Source of the DNA: an uncultured Campylobacter sp.
GTDB lineage: Bacteria > Campylobacterota > Campylobacteria > Campylobacterales > Campylobacteraceae
Assembly (NCBI RefSeq): GCF_937997535.1
Contig: NZ_CALKTT010000005.1
Coordinates: forward strand, 1 to 64,000
Reading direction: 5' to 3'
Length of the DNA stretch: 64,000 nucleotides
The notes below the pieces were generated by a model. The model saw only the letters and a list, made by a program, of their open reading frames with translations, did not search any database and was not told the origin of the DNA. Below, one piece after another: positions 18,379 through 27,874 of this stretch. Numbering within the stretch: position 1 is the first letter of the stretch; every line of letters begins with the position of its first letter. Both the position numbers and the translations under genes were made by a program.

Positions 18379-19616
18379 AACACTCCTTAATCACGAAGAT
18401 CACCGTATTTTTCGTAATCGCGCTTATTCTGGTATGCACGCTTTTTATCACTTTCGGGCGCATCCAGATGAGCAAAGCCCTGGGGGCGATGCAGGCAAAC
18501 CAGATAAACGCGGTAAATTATCTACTCGAGCTTTACAAGCGCAATACCCCGCCTAGCGACATCGAGCAGTATTTTTCAAATTTCGGGCTCGAGCTCGTCA
18601 AAGACAAAAACGTTATCCAAAATATCGGCACTAGCGGGAAGAAATTTTTCGTTCAAGACACCTCGATCGGGGAATTTAGCTCGGTCGAGTACAACAACTC
18701 GCTCTTTTTAAATATCAAAAACAACTCCTTCATCGTCGTTTTTGAAAGTATCGGCACGAAAAATTTAAACGATCCGCTCTGGGTCGGGTTTTTCCTCACC
18801 GTCGCGGTTTTAGTTTCGCTTTATCTGTCGATCATGAAGAGCTTCACGCCGCTAAAAAAACTAAGCAAAAATATCAAAAAATTCGCCCAAGGCAATTTGG
18901 ACGTAAATTTAGCCGCTACTCACAGCGAGGACGAGATCGGGCAGGTCGCGCAGGAATTTAACAACGCGATCGCCAAAATTCAAGAGCTGATCCGATCGCG
19001 CCAGCTGTTTTTGCGCACTATCATGCACGAGCTCAAAACCCCGATCGGTAAGGGCAGGCTCATTACGGAGATGCTCGAGGACGAGACGCAAAAGGTACGG
19101 CTCGTAAACGTTTTTGAGCGGCTTGAAATTTTAATCAACGAGTTTGCTAAAATCGAGCAACTCCTCTCAAAAAGCTACTCGCTCAACTATCAAGACTACC
19201 ATTTCAGCCTGATTTTAGAGCAGGTAAGAGATATGTCGATGCTCGATAACTGGGACGAGCTCATCAGCGAAAACATCGAGTGTGACGCGGTGATAAACGT
19301 GGATTTCGGGCTATTCGCGCTGGCGATTAAAAATTTGATCGACAACGCCCTAAAATATTCCGCCGATAAAAAGATCGCGATCATCTGCGACGAAAATAAG
19401 ATCAGCGTCGCCAACCGCGGCGCGGCGCTTGCAAAATCATTCGAGCACTACAAGCAGGCCTTTATCAGAAATAAAGACGAGAAAGCCACCGGCATGGGGC
19501 TCGGGCTTTACATCATCGATAAAATTTGCGAGCTGCATAAATTCCGCTTCGAGTACAATTACAGCGACGGTACGCACTACTTCTCGATCGTCTTTTCGCC
19601 GAAGGGCGCTATATGA
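18375..19616 (+). CDS. racS: Sensor histidine kinase RacS
   Basis: 413 residues. Two membrane helices (about 9-28 and 134-153) enclose a periplasmic sensor domain of about 105 residues. A HAMP-like region follows, then the phosphoacceptor His218 in MHELKTP, then an HATPase with N box (NLIDNALKYS) and G box (GMGLGLYI). The start overlaps racR (ATGA) and the stop overlaps recR, so all three are translated from one message. This is the inner-membrane partner of RacR. Confidence 0.9.
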   Translation: MKHSLITKITVFFVIALILVCTLFITFGRIQMSKALGAMQANQINAVNYLLELYKRNTPPSDIEQYFSNFGLELVKDKNVIQNIGTSGKKFFVQDTSIGEFSSVEYNNSLFLNIKNNSFIVVFESIGTKNLNDPLWVGFFLTVAVLVSLYLSIMKSFTPLKKLSKNIKKFAQGNLDVNLAATHSEDEIGQVAQEFNNAIAKIQELIRSRQLFLRTIMHELKTPIGKGRLITEMLEDETQKVRLVNVFERLEILINEFAKIEQLLSKSYSLNYQDYHFSLILEQVRDMSMLDNWDELISENIECDAVINVDFGLFALAIKNLIDNALKYSADKKIAIICDENKISVANRGAALAKSFEHYKQAFIRNKDEKATGMGLGLYIIDKICELHKFRFEYNYSDGTHYFSIVFSPKGAI

Positions 19617-20182
19617 GCGGCACAGGCAGGTTTGAAGAGCTCGTCGCAAGCTTTGAAAAGCTCCCTGGCGTGGGCAAAAAGTCCGCCCTGCGCTTTGCGT
19701 ACTACGTAAGCGTGCAAAACTCCTTTTTGGGGCTAAATTTAGCGCACAATATCGAAGAGGCGGTGCGCGGACTGCACAGATGCCGCATCTGCGGAGCGGT
19801 ATGTGAGGGCGAGATCTGCGAATACTGCGCCGATGAGGAGCGCGAGAGCGATAAAATTTGCATCGTCGAAAACCCCAAAGATATCTTTATTTTAGAGAGC
19901 AATAAAATTTACAACGGTCGCTACTTCGTGCTAGACGCCGCTGACGAAGATAAAATCGCGGCGCTACGCGAGATGGTGAGCCGAAACGGCGCGAGCGAGC
20001 TGATTTTCGCGCTGACGCCGGGCATCAACTCCGACGGCATAATGCTTTACGTCGAAGACAAGCTCGTGGATCTGGGTTTGAAATTTACTAAGCTTGCCCA
20101 AGGCGTGCCTACGGGCGTGAGCCTAGATAACGTCGATATGCTCTCGCTGATAAAGGCGATCAACGGGCGCACTGACATTTAA
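19613..20182 (+). CDS. recR: Recombination protein RecR
   Basis: 189 residues. A helix-hairpin-helix at the N-terminus (LPGVGKKSALR), a C4 zinc finger (C57-C60...C69-C72) and a Toprim domain with the typical GINSDG stretch. RecR works with RecO and RecF-type proteins in recombinational repair. The length is near the usual 190-200. It overlaps racS by 4 bp. Confidence 0.95.
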   Translation: MSGTGRFEELVASFEKLPGVGKKSALRFAYYVSVQNSFLGLNLAHNIEEAVRGLHRCRICGAVCEGEICEYCADEERESDKICIVENPKDIFILESNKIYNGRYFVLDAADEDKIAALREMVSRNGASELIFALTPGINSDGIMLYVEDKLVDLGLKFTKLAQGVPTGVSLDNVDMLSLIKAINGRTDI

Positions 20183-20676
20183 AATTTCGACGAAATTTTA
20201 AATTTATGCGGGTAAATTTATCAGCTAAATTTAAAGCGCAAAGCGGCGAATAGGCTTTACCGCGGAGCCCAAACGGCGAAATTTGAGGCGCTAAATTTAA
20301 ATAATCGACGTGCGACGAAATTTACGCGGCTTCAGGGCGCGATACGATGCGGTAGGCACAGCGGCGCCTCGCTCGCCACAAGGCTTTAACGGCGAGTTTT
20401 AGCCGTAAAATTTAAGCGCGCCGTTTCGAAGCGAAGTTTTGAGCGAGGAATTTCAAGCGCTCAAATTTTAAAAAGCGAAATTTTAAAGGCAAATTTAGAT
20501 CGCTAAATTTTAAAAGCGGATTTGGAAGTAGCGAGATGGGGTTGCACGACGCGGCGAGCTCGTAAAATTTAAAGGTGGATTTCAAGGCGCGTGGAATGGC
20601 TTAAATTTTTAAATTTCGCCCACGCGGGATTTAAAAATTTAAACGTAATTATCTATTATATTATTTAAGGACAAAG
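20183..20676. other. Intergenic, repetitive and gene-free
   Basis: About 490 bp between recR and murC. It holds at least ten AAATTT or AAATTTTAAA runs separated by GC-rich words, and no credible frame. A possible promoter for murC (TATATTATTTAAGG) lies at its right end. Confidence 0.5.
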
Positions 20677-21984
20677 GTGAAAAAGGTTCATTTTATCGGC
20701 ATCGGCGGCATAGGAATATCGGCATTAGCGAGATTTTTACACGAGAAAAATTTTATCATTTCGGGTTCAGATATCAAAGAGAGTGAGACGACCTACAAGC
20801 TAAGAGCGGACGGCATGGAGATCATCACGCCGCACGACGCTTCGGCGATCAAGGATCAGGAGATCGTCATCTATTCCGCCGCGATCAAAGAGGACAACGT
20901 CGAGCTGCAAGCCGCGCGCAAAAAGGGGATCGTCTGCCTCTCGCGCAAGGAGGCCTTGCCCTTCGTGCTAAAAGACAAGCGCGTCTTCGCAGTCGCCGGC
21001 GCACACGGCAAAAGCACCACGAGCGCGATAACCTCGGCGCTGATAAACGGCTCGGTCATCATCGGCGCGATCTCCAAGCAGTTTGGCTCGAATATGAAAT
21101 ACGAAAACAGCGAAAACATTATCTTTGAAGCCGATGAGAGCGATTCGAGCTTTTTAAATTCCAACCCCTACGTCGCGATCGTAACGAACGCCGAGCCCGA
21201 GCATATGGATCATTACGACAACGATTTGGATAAATTTCACGCGGCGTATCGCGGCTTTTTGGAGCGCGCCAAGATCCGCGTGATAAACGCCGAGGATGAG
21301 TTTTTAAGCTCCATTAAGCTCGGCTGTATCAAGCTCTTTCCTTCGCGCGACATAACGGATCTGAAGGTGCTGCTGCGCGATCATCAGCCGTTTATGAGCT
21401 TTAATCTTAAAGAGCTCGGGCGCTTCGAGGTTTACGGGCTAGGAAGGCACATCGCCATAGACGCGTCGCTAGCGATCCTTGCTGCCGCGTGCGAGACGGG
21501 GCTAGAACAGATCCGCAAAAATTTACTGAATTACAAAGGGATTAAAAAGCGCTTCGACATCCTATGCGCCACCCCAAACTTCGTGCTGATCGATGATTAC
21601 GGCCACCACCCCACCGAGATCAGAGCCACGCTGCAAAGCGCGCGCGAATACGCTAGCTTGCTAGGTCTTAGCAAGATTACAGTGATCTTTCAGCCGCACC
21701 GCTTCAGCAGGCTTAAGGCGAATTTAAACGCCTTTAAAGAGTGCTTTGCGGGCGTAGAAGAGCTCGTGGTGCTGCCCGTTTACGCCGCGGGCGAGCCGAG
21801 CAACGGTATCGATCTGAAAGAGGAATTTAAGGGACTGGGCGCGCTATTTACCGAGCGGGTCTTTAGAAACGGCGAGAAGATAGAATTTAGCGATATTTTC
21901 GGCGTCCGCCACATCATAAACGACGGGCTCGTGATTGGCTTCGGCGCAGGCGACATCACCTATCAGCTGCGCGGAGAATTTTAG
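20677..21984 (+). CDS. murC: UDP-N-acetylmuramate--L-alanine ligase MurC
   Basis: 435 residues. Rossmann N-terminus (FIGIGGIGISALA), ATP-binding P-loop AGAHGKST (108-115), Mur-ligase centre (EADESDSSF) and C-terminal domain with the His-rich DDYGHHPTEIRATL. It adds L-alanine to UDP-MurNAc in peptidoglycan synthesis (cytoplasm). The start is GTG with AAGGACAAAG before it. Downstream, a small membrane protein and mutS2 follow in the same order as in C. jejuni. Confidence 0.97.
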   Translation: MKKVHFIGIGGIGISALARFLHEKNFIISGSDIKESETTYKLRADGMEIITPHDASAIKDQEIVIYSAAIKEDNVELQAARKKGIVCLSRKEALPFVLKDKRVFAVAGAHGKSTTSAITSALINGSVIIGAISKQFGSNMKYENSENIIFEADESDSSFLNSNPYVAIVTNAEPEHMDHYDNDLDKFHAAYRGFLERAKIRVINAEDEFLSSIKLGCIKLFPSRDITDLKVLLRDHQPFMSFNLKELGRFEVYGLGRHIAIDASLAILAAACETGLEQIRKNLLNYKGIKKRFDILCATPNFVLIDDYGHHPTEIRATLQSAREYASLLGLSKITVIFQPHRFSRLKANLNAFKECFAGVEELVVLPVYAAGEPSNGIDLKEEFKGLGALFTERVFRNGEKIEFSDIFGVRHIINDGLVIGFGAGDITYQLRGEF

Positions 21985-22045
21985 GCTTGAAAACTCTCGT
22001 CCGATTTACGAGCCAAACTCCGCTGCGGGCGGGCAAGGATAAAAT

Positions 22046-22837
22046 TTGAGATTTTTAGTGTTTATTTTCGCATTTTTATTTATCGCGGCGATCTTTTTCG
22101 TGCGGGACGAAATTTTAAGCAAAAGGGCTAAAATCATCGCCACGGCGCTGATCGTGCTGCTGTGCGCGGGGGCGTATTTTTACGAAAGCGCGAGCGAGCG
22201 ATCCGCCAAGCTTGAGGAGGAGATGGTGTTTAAATTTAACGCGGGCGCCAGATTAAGATGTGGCGGCGCGATAAATTCCGCCGCCGAAGCTCGCGGCGCG
22301 GCAAATTCCTTCTCCGAAAAACACAGCGCGGATGCGAAAAATTTGGGTTCACAAGACGACGAAGCAAATTTAAACGCACAGGGTGAGGCCGCTTCCGCCG
22401 CGCAAAGCTCCGCGGTGCAAACGAACGAGCAGGCTTCCGCTGAGCAAAACTATTCCGCGCAAACTAGCGACGCTGTTTCGAGCGGGCAAAATTCCGCACA
22501 AAGCCCTATTTCGCAAAATTCTACGCAGCAAGGCGATACGCAGAGTCTCACGCCGCAAAATTCCGCGAGCCAAGAAGGTATGCGAAGCTCCGCCTCACAA
22601 AATTCAGCGCAACGAGGCAACACGCAAATCTCCGATCCCCAAGCCTCCGCACAGAATTCTAAAAATACGCAAAATTCCGCGCCGCAGAGCTTAAATTTGC
22701 AAAGCTCCGCGCAGATCGTAACGCGAGAGAGCTTCACCCACTCCTTTTCGCTGGGCGCTTTCATCGCCAAAAAAAGCGTAGGCGCGGAATTTAAAGGCAA
22801 AACCTACAAGATCAAAGAGTGCGTTTATGATCAGTGA
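22046..22837 (+). CDS. Membrane protein with Ser/Gln/Asn-rich repeat insert
   Basis: 263 residues with a TTG start (ribosome-site-like AAGGATAAAA). Two hydrophobic helices lie at about 2-19 and 28-46, followed by a short conserved-looking segment, then about residues 78-225 made of Ala/Ser/Gln/Asn repeats (AlaGlnAsnSer-type units), then a C-terminal domain. A homologous two-helix gene sits between murC and mutS2 in C. jejuni but I recall it much shorter, so the repeat block looks like an expansion. Overlaps mutS2 by 11 bp. Function unknown. Confidence 0.65.
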   Translation: MRFLVFIFAFLFIAAIFFVRDEILSKRAKIIATALIVLLCAGAYFYESASERSAKLEEEMVFKFNAGARLRCGGAINSAAEARGAANSFSEKHSADAKNLGSQDDEANLNAQGEAASAAQSSAVQTNEQASAEQNYSAQTSDAVSSGQNSAQSPISQNSTQQGDTQSLTPQNSASQEGMRSSASQNSAQRGNTQISDPQASAQNSKNTQNSAPQSLNLQSSAQIVTRESFTHSFSLGAFIAKKSVGAEFKGKTYKIKECVYDQ

Positions 22838-25034
22838 CGAACTCTTTACGCGCCTCGATCTGGGCGAGTATCTAGAGAAATTTAAAAGCTTTTTGGCGCG
22901 CGAAAAGCCGCTGTTTTTAAGCGGCGATAGCAAGCTAAATTTTGAAAAAATTTCAGAACTTACGAAATTTGATCTCGCGCAGTGCGAGAGCGTCGCGAAC
23001 CTAGACGACGCGCTGATGCGCATCTCAAAACACGGCGTGCTTCATATCAGCGAAATTTACGAGTTTAGCAAAATCGTCCGATATTTTCTGTATCTCAAAA
23101 AGCAGCCCTTCGAAGGCAAACTCGCCGCTTGGCTTGCAAAGATTGAGATCCCGCAGCCCATCGCGCAATTAAAGGATTATTTCGACGACCAGGGCGGCTT
23201 TCGCGACGCGATAGACGAGCGCTTCGGCGCGCTGAACGAGGCGTTTAAGATAAAAAAGGACGAGATCGAGCAGACGCTAAAAAGGCTGATCTATTCCAAA
23301 GCCCTTTCGCCCTATCTCGCCGACACGCAGATCCACTACATAAGCGACACCGAGGCTCTGCTGGTGCGCGGCGGCTTTAATCACGTGCTAAAAGGCAGCG
23401 TCGTAGCGCGCTCAAGCGGAGGCTATTTTTACGTGCTTCCAGACGCGATCGCGGCTCTAAAGTCCGCTCAAAGCGCGATTTTGGACAAAAAAGAGCAGAT
23501 CGTTTTCGAGCACTGCAAGCAGATCAGCGCGGTTTTTAATAAGAATTTAGCCTTTCTGAAATTTATAAACGCCGCTTTCGATGCGATCGACGCGCTGATT
23601 GCGCGCGCCGCGATGGCAAGAGCGAGCGATTATGAGTTCGTCCTGCCCGAGTCCTCGCGCGATATCGTCCTAGACAGCTTCGCCCACCCCGCGCTTAAAA
23701 ATCCAAAGCGCGTGAGCGTGGAATTTAGCGGCAAAATTCTGCTCATCACCGGCGTGAATGCGGGCGGAAAATCGATGCTTTTAAAAAGCATTCTAAGCGC
23801 GGCGCTGCTAGCTAAGTACCTTCTTCCGATGCCTATTCGCGCAAGCCTCAGCCGCATCGGCACCTTTAAAGAGTTCGAGCTCATAATGGAGGATCCGCAA
23901 AACTCCAAAAACGACATCTCGACCTTTGCGGGCAGGATGGTTGCCTTTAGCAAGCTGTTCGGGCGCAAAGAAATTCTAATCGGCGTCGATGAGATCGAGC
24001 TGGGTACCGATTTTGAGGAGGCTGCGAGCCTATACGGCGCGATGATCGAGCAGCTGATAAGCGGCGACGTGAAGATGATCATCACCACGCATCACAAGCG
24101 CCTGGCGATGCTGCTTGCAAAGGATCCGCGCGTAGAGCTGCTGGCGGCACTTTACGACGAGAAAAACAGCGCGCCGAAGTATGAGTTTTTAAAGGGCACG
24201 ATCGGCAAATCCTACGCCTTTGAAACCGCGCTGCGCTACGGCATAGCGCAAAATTTGATCGCCGCGGCGCGCAAAAACTACGGCGAGAGCAAAGAGAACC
24301 TAAACGAAGCGATCTCAAAAGCGATAAATTTAGAGCTTGAGCTAAAACAAAAGCTGGCGCAGACGCAACAAAAAGAGGAGAAATTAGACGCGCTAAGCGA
24401 GGCGCTAAAAGATCAGCGCGAGCGCGCGCAAAGCGAGCTGAAGGCGGAACTTTCAAGGCTGCAAAACGAATACTACCGCGCCATTTCGGAGGCCAAACGC
24501 AGCGTGAGCCTAAGCGACGTGCGCGAAAAGCAGCGCGCCATAAACCGCGCAAACGAGTTCGCACGGGCCGTGCAGCAGCCTGAACTTAGCGCGCCCGAGC
24601 CGCAAAGCTTTAAAGTGGGCGATCGCGTAAAATACGGCAAGATCAAGGGCGAAATTTTATCGCTTAGCAAAACCCAAGCGCTGATGCTAAGCGACGACAT
24701 CAGGCTGCGCGTGCCGCTTAGCGAGCTAAAGCGCAGCGGTGCGGTACCCGCGCCCGTAAAAAATATCAGCATCAAGGTGCAAAAGCCCACCTCCGCGTCG
24801 CTCGTGCTCGATCTGCACGGCCTACGCGCCGAGGAAGCGATCAGCAGGCTTGATAAATTCATCAGCCAAAGCCTCGTGATGGGCTTTGATGAGATCATCG
24901 TCAAGCACGGCATCGGCACGGGCAAGCTCGCGTTCACGGTCAAGGAGTTTTTAAAATCGCACCCTAGCGTCAAGGGCTTTCGCGACGGCACGCCCGCAGA
25001 AGGGGGCTTCGGCTCAAAGGTTGTCTCACTTTAG
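22827..25034 (+). CDS. mutS2: Endonuclease MutS2 (with Smr domain)
   Basis: 735 residues. The MutS-type ATPase has Walker A GVNAGGKSM (about 309-317) and Walker B IGVDEIELGTDF; a long coiled coil follows (about 490-590); the C-terminal Smr domain has LDLHGLRAEEA (about 660-670) and HGIGTGKL. MutS2 suppresses homologous recombination rather than doing mismatch repair, and also acts on stalled ribosomes in some bacteria. Length is normal. It overlaps the upstream gene. Confidence 0.95.
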   Translation: MISDELFTRLDLGEYLEKFKSFLAREKPLFLSGDSKLNFEKISELTKFDLAQCESVANLDDALMRISKHGVLHISEIYEFSKIVRYFLYLKKQPFEGKLAAWLAKIEIPQPIAQLKDYFDDQGGFRDAIDERFGALNEAFKIKKDEIEQTLKRLIYSKALSPYLADTQIHYISDTEALLVRGGFNHVLKGSVVARSSGGYFYVLPDAIAALKSAQSAILDKKEQIVFEHCKQISAVFNKNLAFLKFINAAFDAIDALIARAAMARASDYEFVLPESSRDIVLDSFAHPALKNPKRVSVEFSGKILLITGVNAGGKSMLLKSILSAALLAKYLLPMPIRASLSRIGTFKEFELIMEDPQNSKNDISTFAGRMVAFSKLFGRKEILIGVDEIELGTDFEEAASLYGAMIEQLISGDVKMIITTHHKRLAMLLAKDPRVELLAALYDEKNSAPKYEFLKGTIGKSYAFETALRYGIAQNLIAAARKNYGESKENLNEAISKAINLELELKQKLAQTQQKEEKLDALSEALKDQRERAQSELKAELSRLQNEYYRAISEAKRSVSLSDVREKQRAINRANEFARAVQQPELSAPEPQSFKVGDRVKYGKIKGEILSLSKTQALMLSDDIRLRVPLSELKRSGAVPAPVKNISIKVQKPTSASLVLDLHGLRAEEAISRLDKFISQSLVMGFDEIIVKHGIGTGKLAFTVKEFLKSHPSVKGFRDGTPAEGGFGSKVVSL

Positions 25035-25753
25035 GCTTAGGCTCAAAGGCCTTTTCGCTTTAGACGCCAGCGCGAACTATGCGGAATTCGCCCCATTTCA
25101 TCTATGCCTTCGCCGAGGTTTTGCAAGAGCATGGGTGTTTTTAACGTATAATTTCGCCGCAGAATTTGCAACTTGGCTTTTCGCTGAAATTTCATGCGGC
25201 GTAGCCGCAATAGAAAATACAGCGCGGACACAGTCCGCACCGCTTAAAGCGTCGTAGGGGGATGGGTGGGGTTTGTGGGCGAGCAGAGCAATGCGGTGCT
25301 GCGGGGCAGCGCCGTCTCTGCGAGAAGTGTGGCCTCGCAATTCAAGCCTCCTTCCCGCCCCAAGAAAATAGAAATCACGGCGTGAATTTCGCGAGCTGTG
25401 AATTTAGGAATGAAATTTTATTTTGTAAATTTTTACAAAATTTTATGATATAGCCTAGCGCTTGGGTACATTATGTGCGATATTCGTAAGGGGGCGGCGC
25501 TCAGAGTTGCGAGGCGCGCCCGCCCCCTTACCAACCCCCACCCGCGCGACGCTAGCGGTGCGGACTACGTCCGCGTTAAATTTAAATTGCGACTGCGTCG
25601 CATAAAATCTCACCAATGATAAAATTCTTTCGTGCTTAAAATTTTAAAATTCCAAGCGCAAAAGAATTTTAAAATTCCAAATACGATAAAATTTAAGTGG
25701 CAGCGAAATTTTGAAATTTCGTAAATTTAAAACGATTGAATAAGGAGGCCTCA
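25035..25753. other. Gene-poor 700-bp stretch with a double-hairpin repeat
   Basis: No convincing gene. It holds the inverted repeat at 25195-25602 described separately and, at the right end, two copies of AATTTTAAAATT-type palindromes (near 25640-25680). Confidence 0.55.
25195..25602. repeat. Double-hairpin inverted repeat, REP/BIME-like
   Basis: Left arm 25195-25244 and right arm 25554-25602 are inverted copies of one ~50-nt unit made of two hairpins: TGCGGC-GTA-GCCGCA then GCGGAC-ACA-GTCCGC followed by ACCGCT. On the right arm (reverse complement) these read TGCGAC-GCA-GTCGCA and GCGGAC-GTA-GTCCGC-ACCGCT. In the first hairpin a G:C pair is A:T in the other copy, a compensatory change. A shorter inverted repeat (GTAAGGGGGCG / CGCCCCCTTAC) lies inside at 25486-25531. 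The arms have weaker similarity continuing inward. What it is (REP element, mobile MITE-like unit or structured RNA) is not settled. Confidence 0.7.
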
Positions 25754-26476
25754 TTGAACCCGATTACCGAAAAGCGCAGCGTTTCGGGCTATTACTACGC
25801 CGAGGATCGCGAGTATGTGTACTTCGTGACGGACGCGCCGCGCGAGCAAAACTACCGCTTTATTTTTGATGCGGGCGCGATCTATTCGCAAGATGACGCG
25901 GACGGCGAGGTGCGGCTTAGCAGCGAGGAGGAGTTTTTCGCGGTCGTAAAAAAGATCCTCGCGCAGTATCGCGATAAAATTTTAGAGCACTCCGCAGAGC
26001 TTGAAAATTACGAAAAAATCTACACGCGCCGCGGCGATTTTTCAAAATTTATGAAAAGGCACTCTGTCCTAAAATACGAAATCCGCAAATTTCAAAACAA
26101 AATTTCGCATTTTTACGAAGCGCTGCTCATCTGCGCAAACGAGCAAGCAGCCCTTAAAAAGCGGCTGAAAAACTACGCCTACGAAGCGGGCGTTTTCAAG
26201 GGCGTAATGAGCGAATACGCCGTGAGGATCGAGGATATCTATCAGTTCATCCAGGGTCTCAAAAATGACAAAATTAGCCGCAACATCTACATTCTCACGA
26301 TCATCTCGTCGCTACTTTTGCCACTAAATTTCATCACGAGCTTTTTCGGGATGAACACGACGGGACTGTTTTTAAGCGGCTCGGCGCACGGCACGCTCAT
26401 CGTAACACTTGCGATGTGCGTGATTTTCGTAGCGATGCTCGGCTTTTTTATGTTTTACGTCAAAAAGCGAAACTAA
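25754..26476 (+). CDS. CorA-like divalent metal transporter, short form
   Basis: 240 residues from a TTG at 25754, chosen because AAGGAGG sits 5 bp ahead of it; a TTG at 25736 is open but has no ribosome site. The C-terminal pair of helices (about 183-203 and 213-234) is joined by a loop with the GMN motif (FFGMNTTG, Met at about 200), the selectivity signature of CorA Mg2+ channels. The N-terminal half is a charged helical domain. It is shorter than typical CorA (about 320), so the cytoplasmic funnel is reduced. A pentameric inner-membrane metal channel is the family function. Confidence 0.8.
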   Translation: MNPITEKRSVSGYYYAEDREYVYFVTDAPREQNYRFIFDAGAIYSQDDADGEVRLSSEEEFFAVVKKILAQYRDKILEHSAELENYEKIYTRRGDFSKFMKRHSVLKYEIRKFQNKISHFYEALLICANEQAALKKRLKNYAYEAGVFKGVMSEYAVRIEDIYQFIQGLKNDKISRNIYILTIISSLLLPLNFITSFFGMNTTGLFLSGSAHGTLIVTLAMCVIFVAMLGFFMFYVKKRN

Positions 26477-26493
26477 AGCGGAGGGGTTAAATT

Positions 26494-26907
26494 TTGAACA
26501 AAAACGAGCTAAAAAATATCCTAGGCGGATACTTCGGAAGGGAGATTGCGGGCGATTTTAGAGTGCTGAAAGAGCATGAGATCGCGCGCTGCAACGACGC
26601 GGCGAAATTTCCTTTTGAGGGCGACAGCAGGCTGCTGCGCGAGTTTTGTATCTTTGCAGAGGGCGGCACCGGCGATCTTTGGCTACTAAGCTCTGGCGGC
26701 GAGATCGCGTTTTACGACCATGATTTGGAGTTTTTGTCCGAGGCAAATTTGAAAAAATTCGATCTCAATCTTGCAGGCTGGCTAAAGATCGCGGAGCTTT
26801 TTTGCAAATTTGAAGCCGTTAGCGACCCGAGTAGCGCGCAAAAGGCGGAGTTTAAGCAAAGCGTAGCTAAAATCTGCCCGCAAATTTTAGAAATTTGGGA
26901 AATTTAG
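26494..26907 (+). CDS. Hypothetical, SUKH/SMI1-like small protein
   Basis: 137 residues with a TTG start and GGAGGGG ahead. The middle (FCIFAEGGTGDLWLLSSGGEIAFYDHD) resembles the SUKH/SMI1-KNR4 fold: a hydrophobic strand, Gly-rich turn and then an acidic Tyr-Asp-His-Asp. In other bacteria such proteins often serve as immunity proteins to contact-dependent toxins. No toxin gene is seen within the window. The match is by pattern only. Confidence 0.5.
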   Translation: MNKNELKNILGGYFGREIAGDFRVLKEHEIARCNDAAKFPFEGDSRLLREFCIFAEGGTGDLWLLSSGGEIAFYDHDLEFLSEANLKKFDLNLAGWLKIAELFCKFEAVSDPSSAQKAEFKQSVAKICPQILEIWEI

Positions 26908-26952
26908 GCGCTATTTGCGGCGCCTAAATTTAATCGCAAAACAGGAGCAACG

Positions 26953-27874
26953 ATGAAATTTATCGCATATTACGACTCGCCGCTTGGTAAAATCACGCTC
27001 GCAGGCGATGGGGCGGGGCTTTGCGGACTGTGGTTCGAGGGCGAGAAATACTACGCGCACGCTCTTGCGGCGAGCGGCGCGGACGGCAAATTCTGCACGC
27101 GCGATATTGCGGCAAAAACAGATGCCGCCGCGAGAGAGGATTGCTGCGAGAAAGGTCGTGCGCTAGAGGCGAAAAGCGGGGCGGAAAAAAGCGAGGTAGC
27201 GCCGATCTGCTCGCAAAAGAGCAGCGCGCCGCGAGCGAAACACAGCGCGATTTTGCGGCGCTGAAAAAGAGCAATATTACGGCAAAAGCGGCGAACAGCG
27301 CGGACGGCAAATTCTGCGCACACACACTTATAGCAAGTGAAAAATTCTTCACGCGCGGTTTTGCAGTTAAAGACACGGGCAAAAAACCTCGCGCCACCAA
27401 TCTTTCGGTGCAAGGCGCGAGCGGAAAATTCTGCACGAACGAGCAAAACGAGCAAAGCGGATACTTCGAGGAAAAAACCTAGCCGTTTTCGATCAAACTA
27501 AGCGCTGGCTCGATCTGTATTTTAGCGGACACGAGCCGGGTTTTACGCCCGCTCTAAATCCCGCGGACTCGGCGTTTAGGCGCGCCGTGTGGGAAATTTT
27601 GCTTAAAATTCCATATGGCAAAACCACGACCTACGGGCAGATCGCGCGCGAAATCGCCGCAGCACGCGGGCTAGCGAAGATGTCCGCGCAAGCCGTGGGC
27701 GGCGTCGTAGGGCACAACGAAATCTCGATCATCATCCCCTGCCACCGCGTCGTAGGCATGCACGGCAGCCTCACGGGCTATGCGGGTGGCATCGATAGGA
27801 AAATAAAGCTACTGCAGCCAGGGGGCGTCGATATGCGAGGGCTTTTCACACCCCCAAATAGCACCGCGCCGTAA
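26953..27874 (+). pseudogene. ogt: Methylated-DNA--cysteine methyltransferase, interrupted
   Basis: The N-terminal part starts at 26953 (YYDSPLGKITLAG...GLWFEGEKYY) and the C-terminal part (from about 27482: VFDQTKRWLDLYFSG, then PYGKTTTYGQIA and the active-site PCHRVVG) ends at 27874. Between them about 400 bp of Ala/Arg/Lys/Ser-rich repeats are inserted, in which the word for ADGKFC occurs twice. The three parts lie in three different frames: the first ends at 27264, the second ends with TAG at 27482. A single added A in the A6 run at 27472-27477 would join the last two frames. The intact enzyme would repair O6-methylguanine. As the sequence stands it is broken. Confidence 0.7.

Noticed and set aside
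25262..25453. Open frame of 63 codons inside the inverted-repeat element
   Set aside because: No ribosome site and strongly biased residues (Gly, Cys, Arg) caused by the repeat composition.
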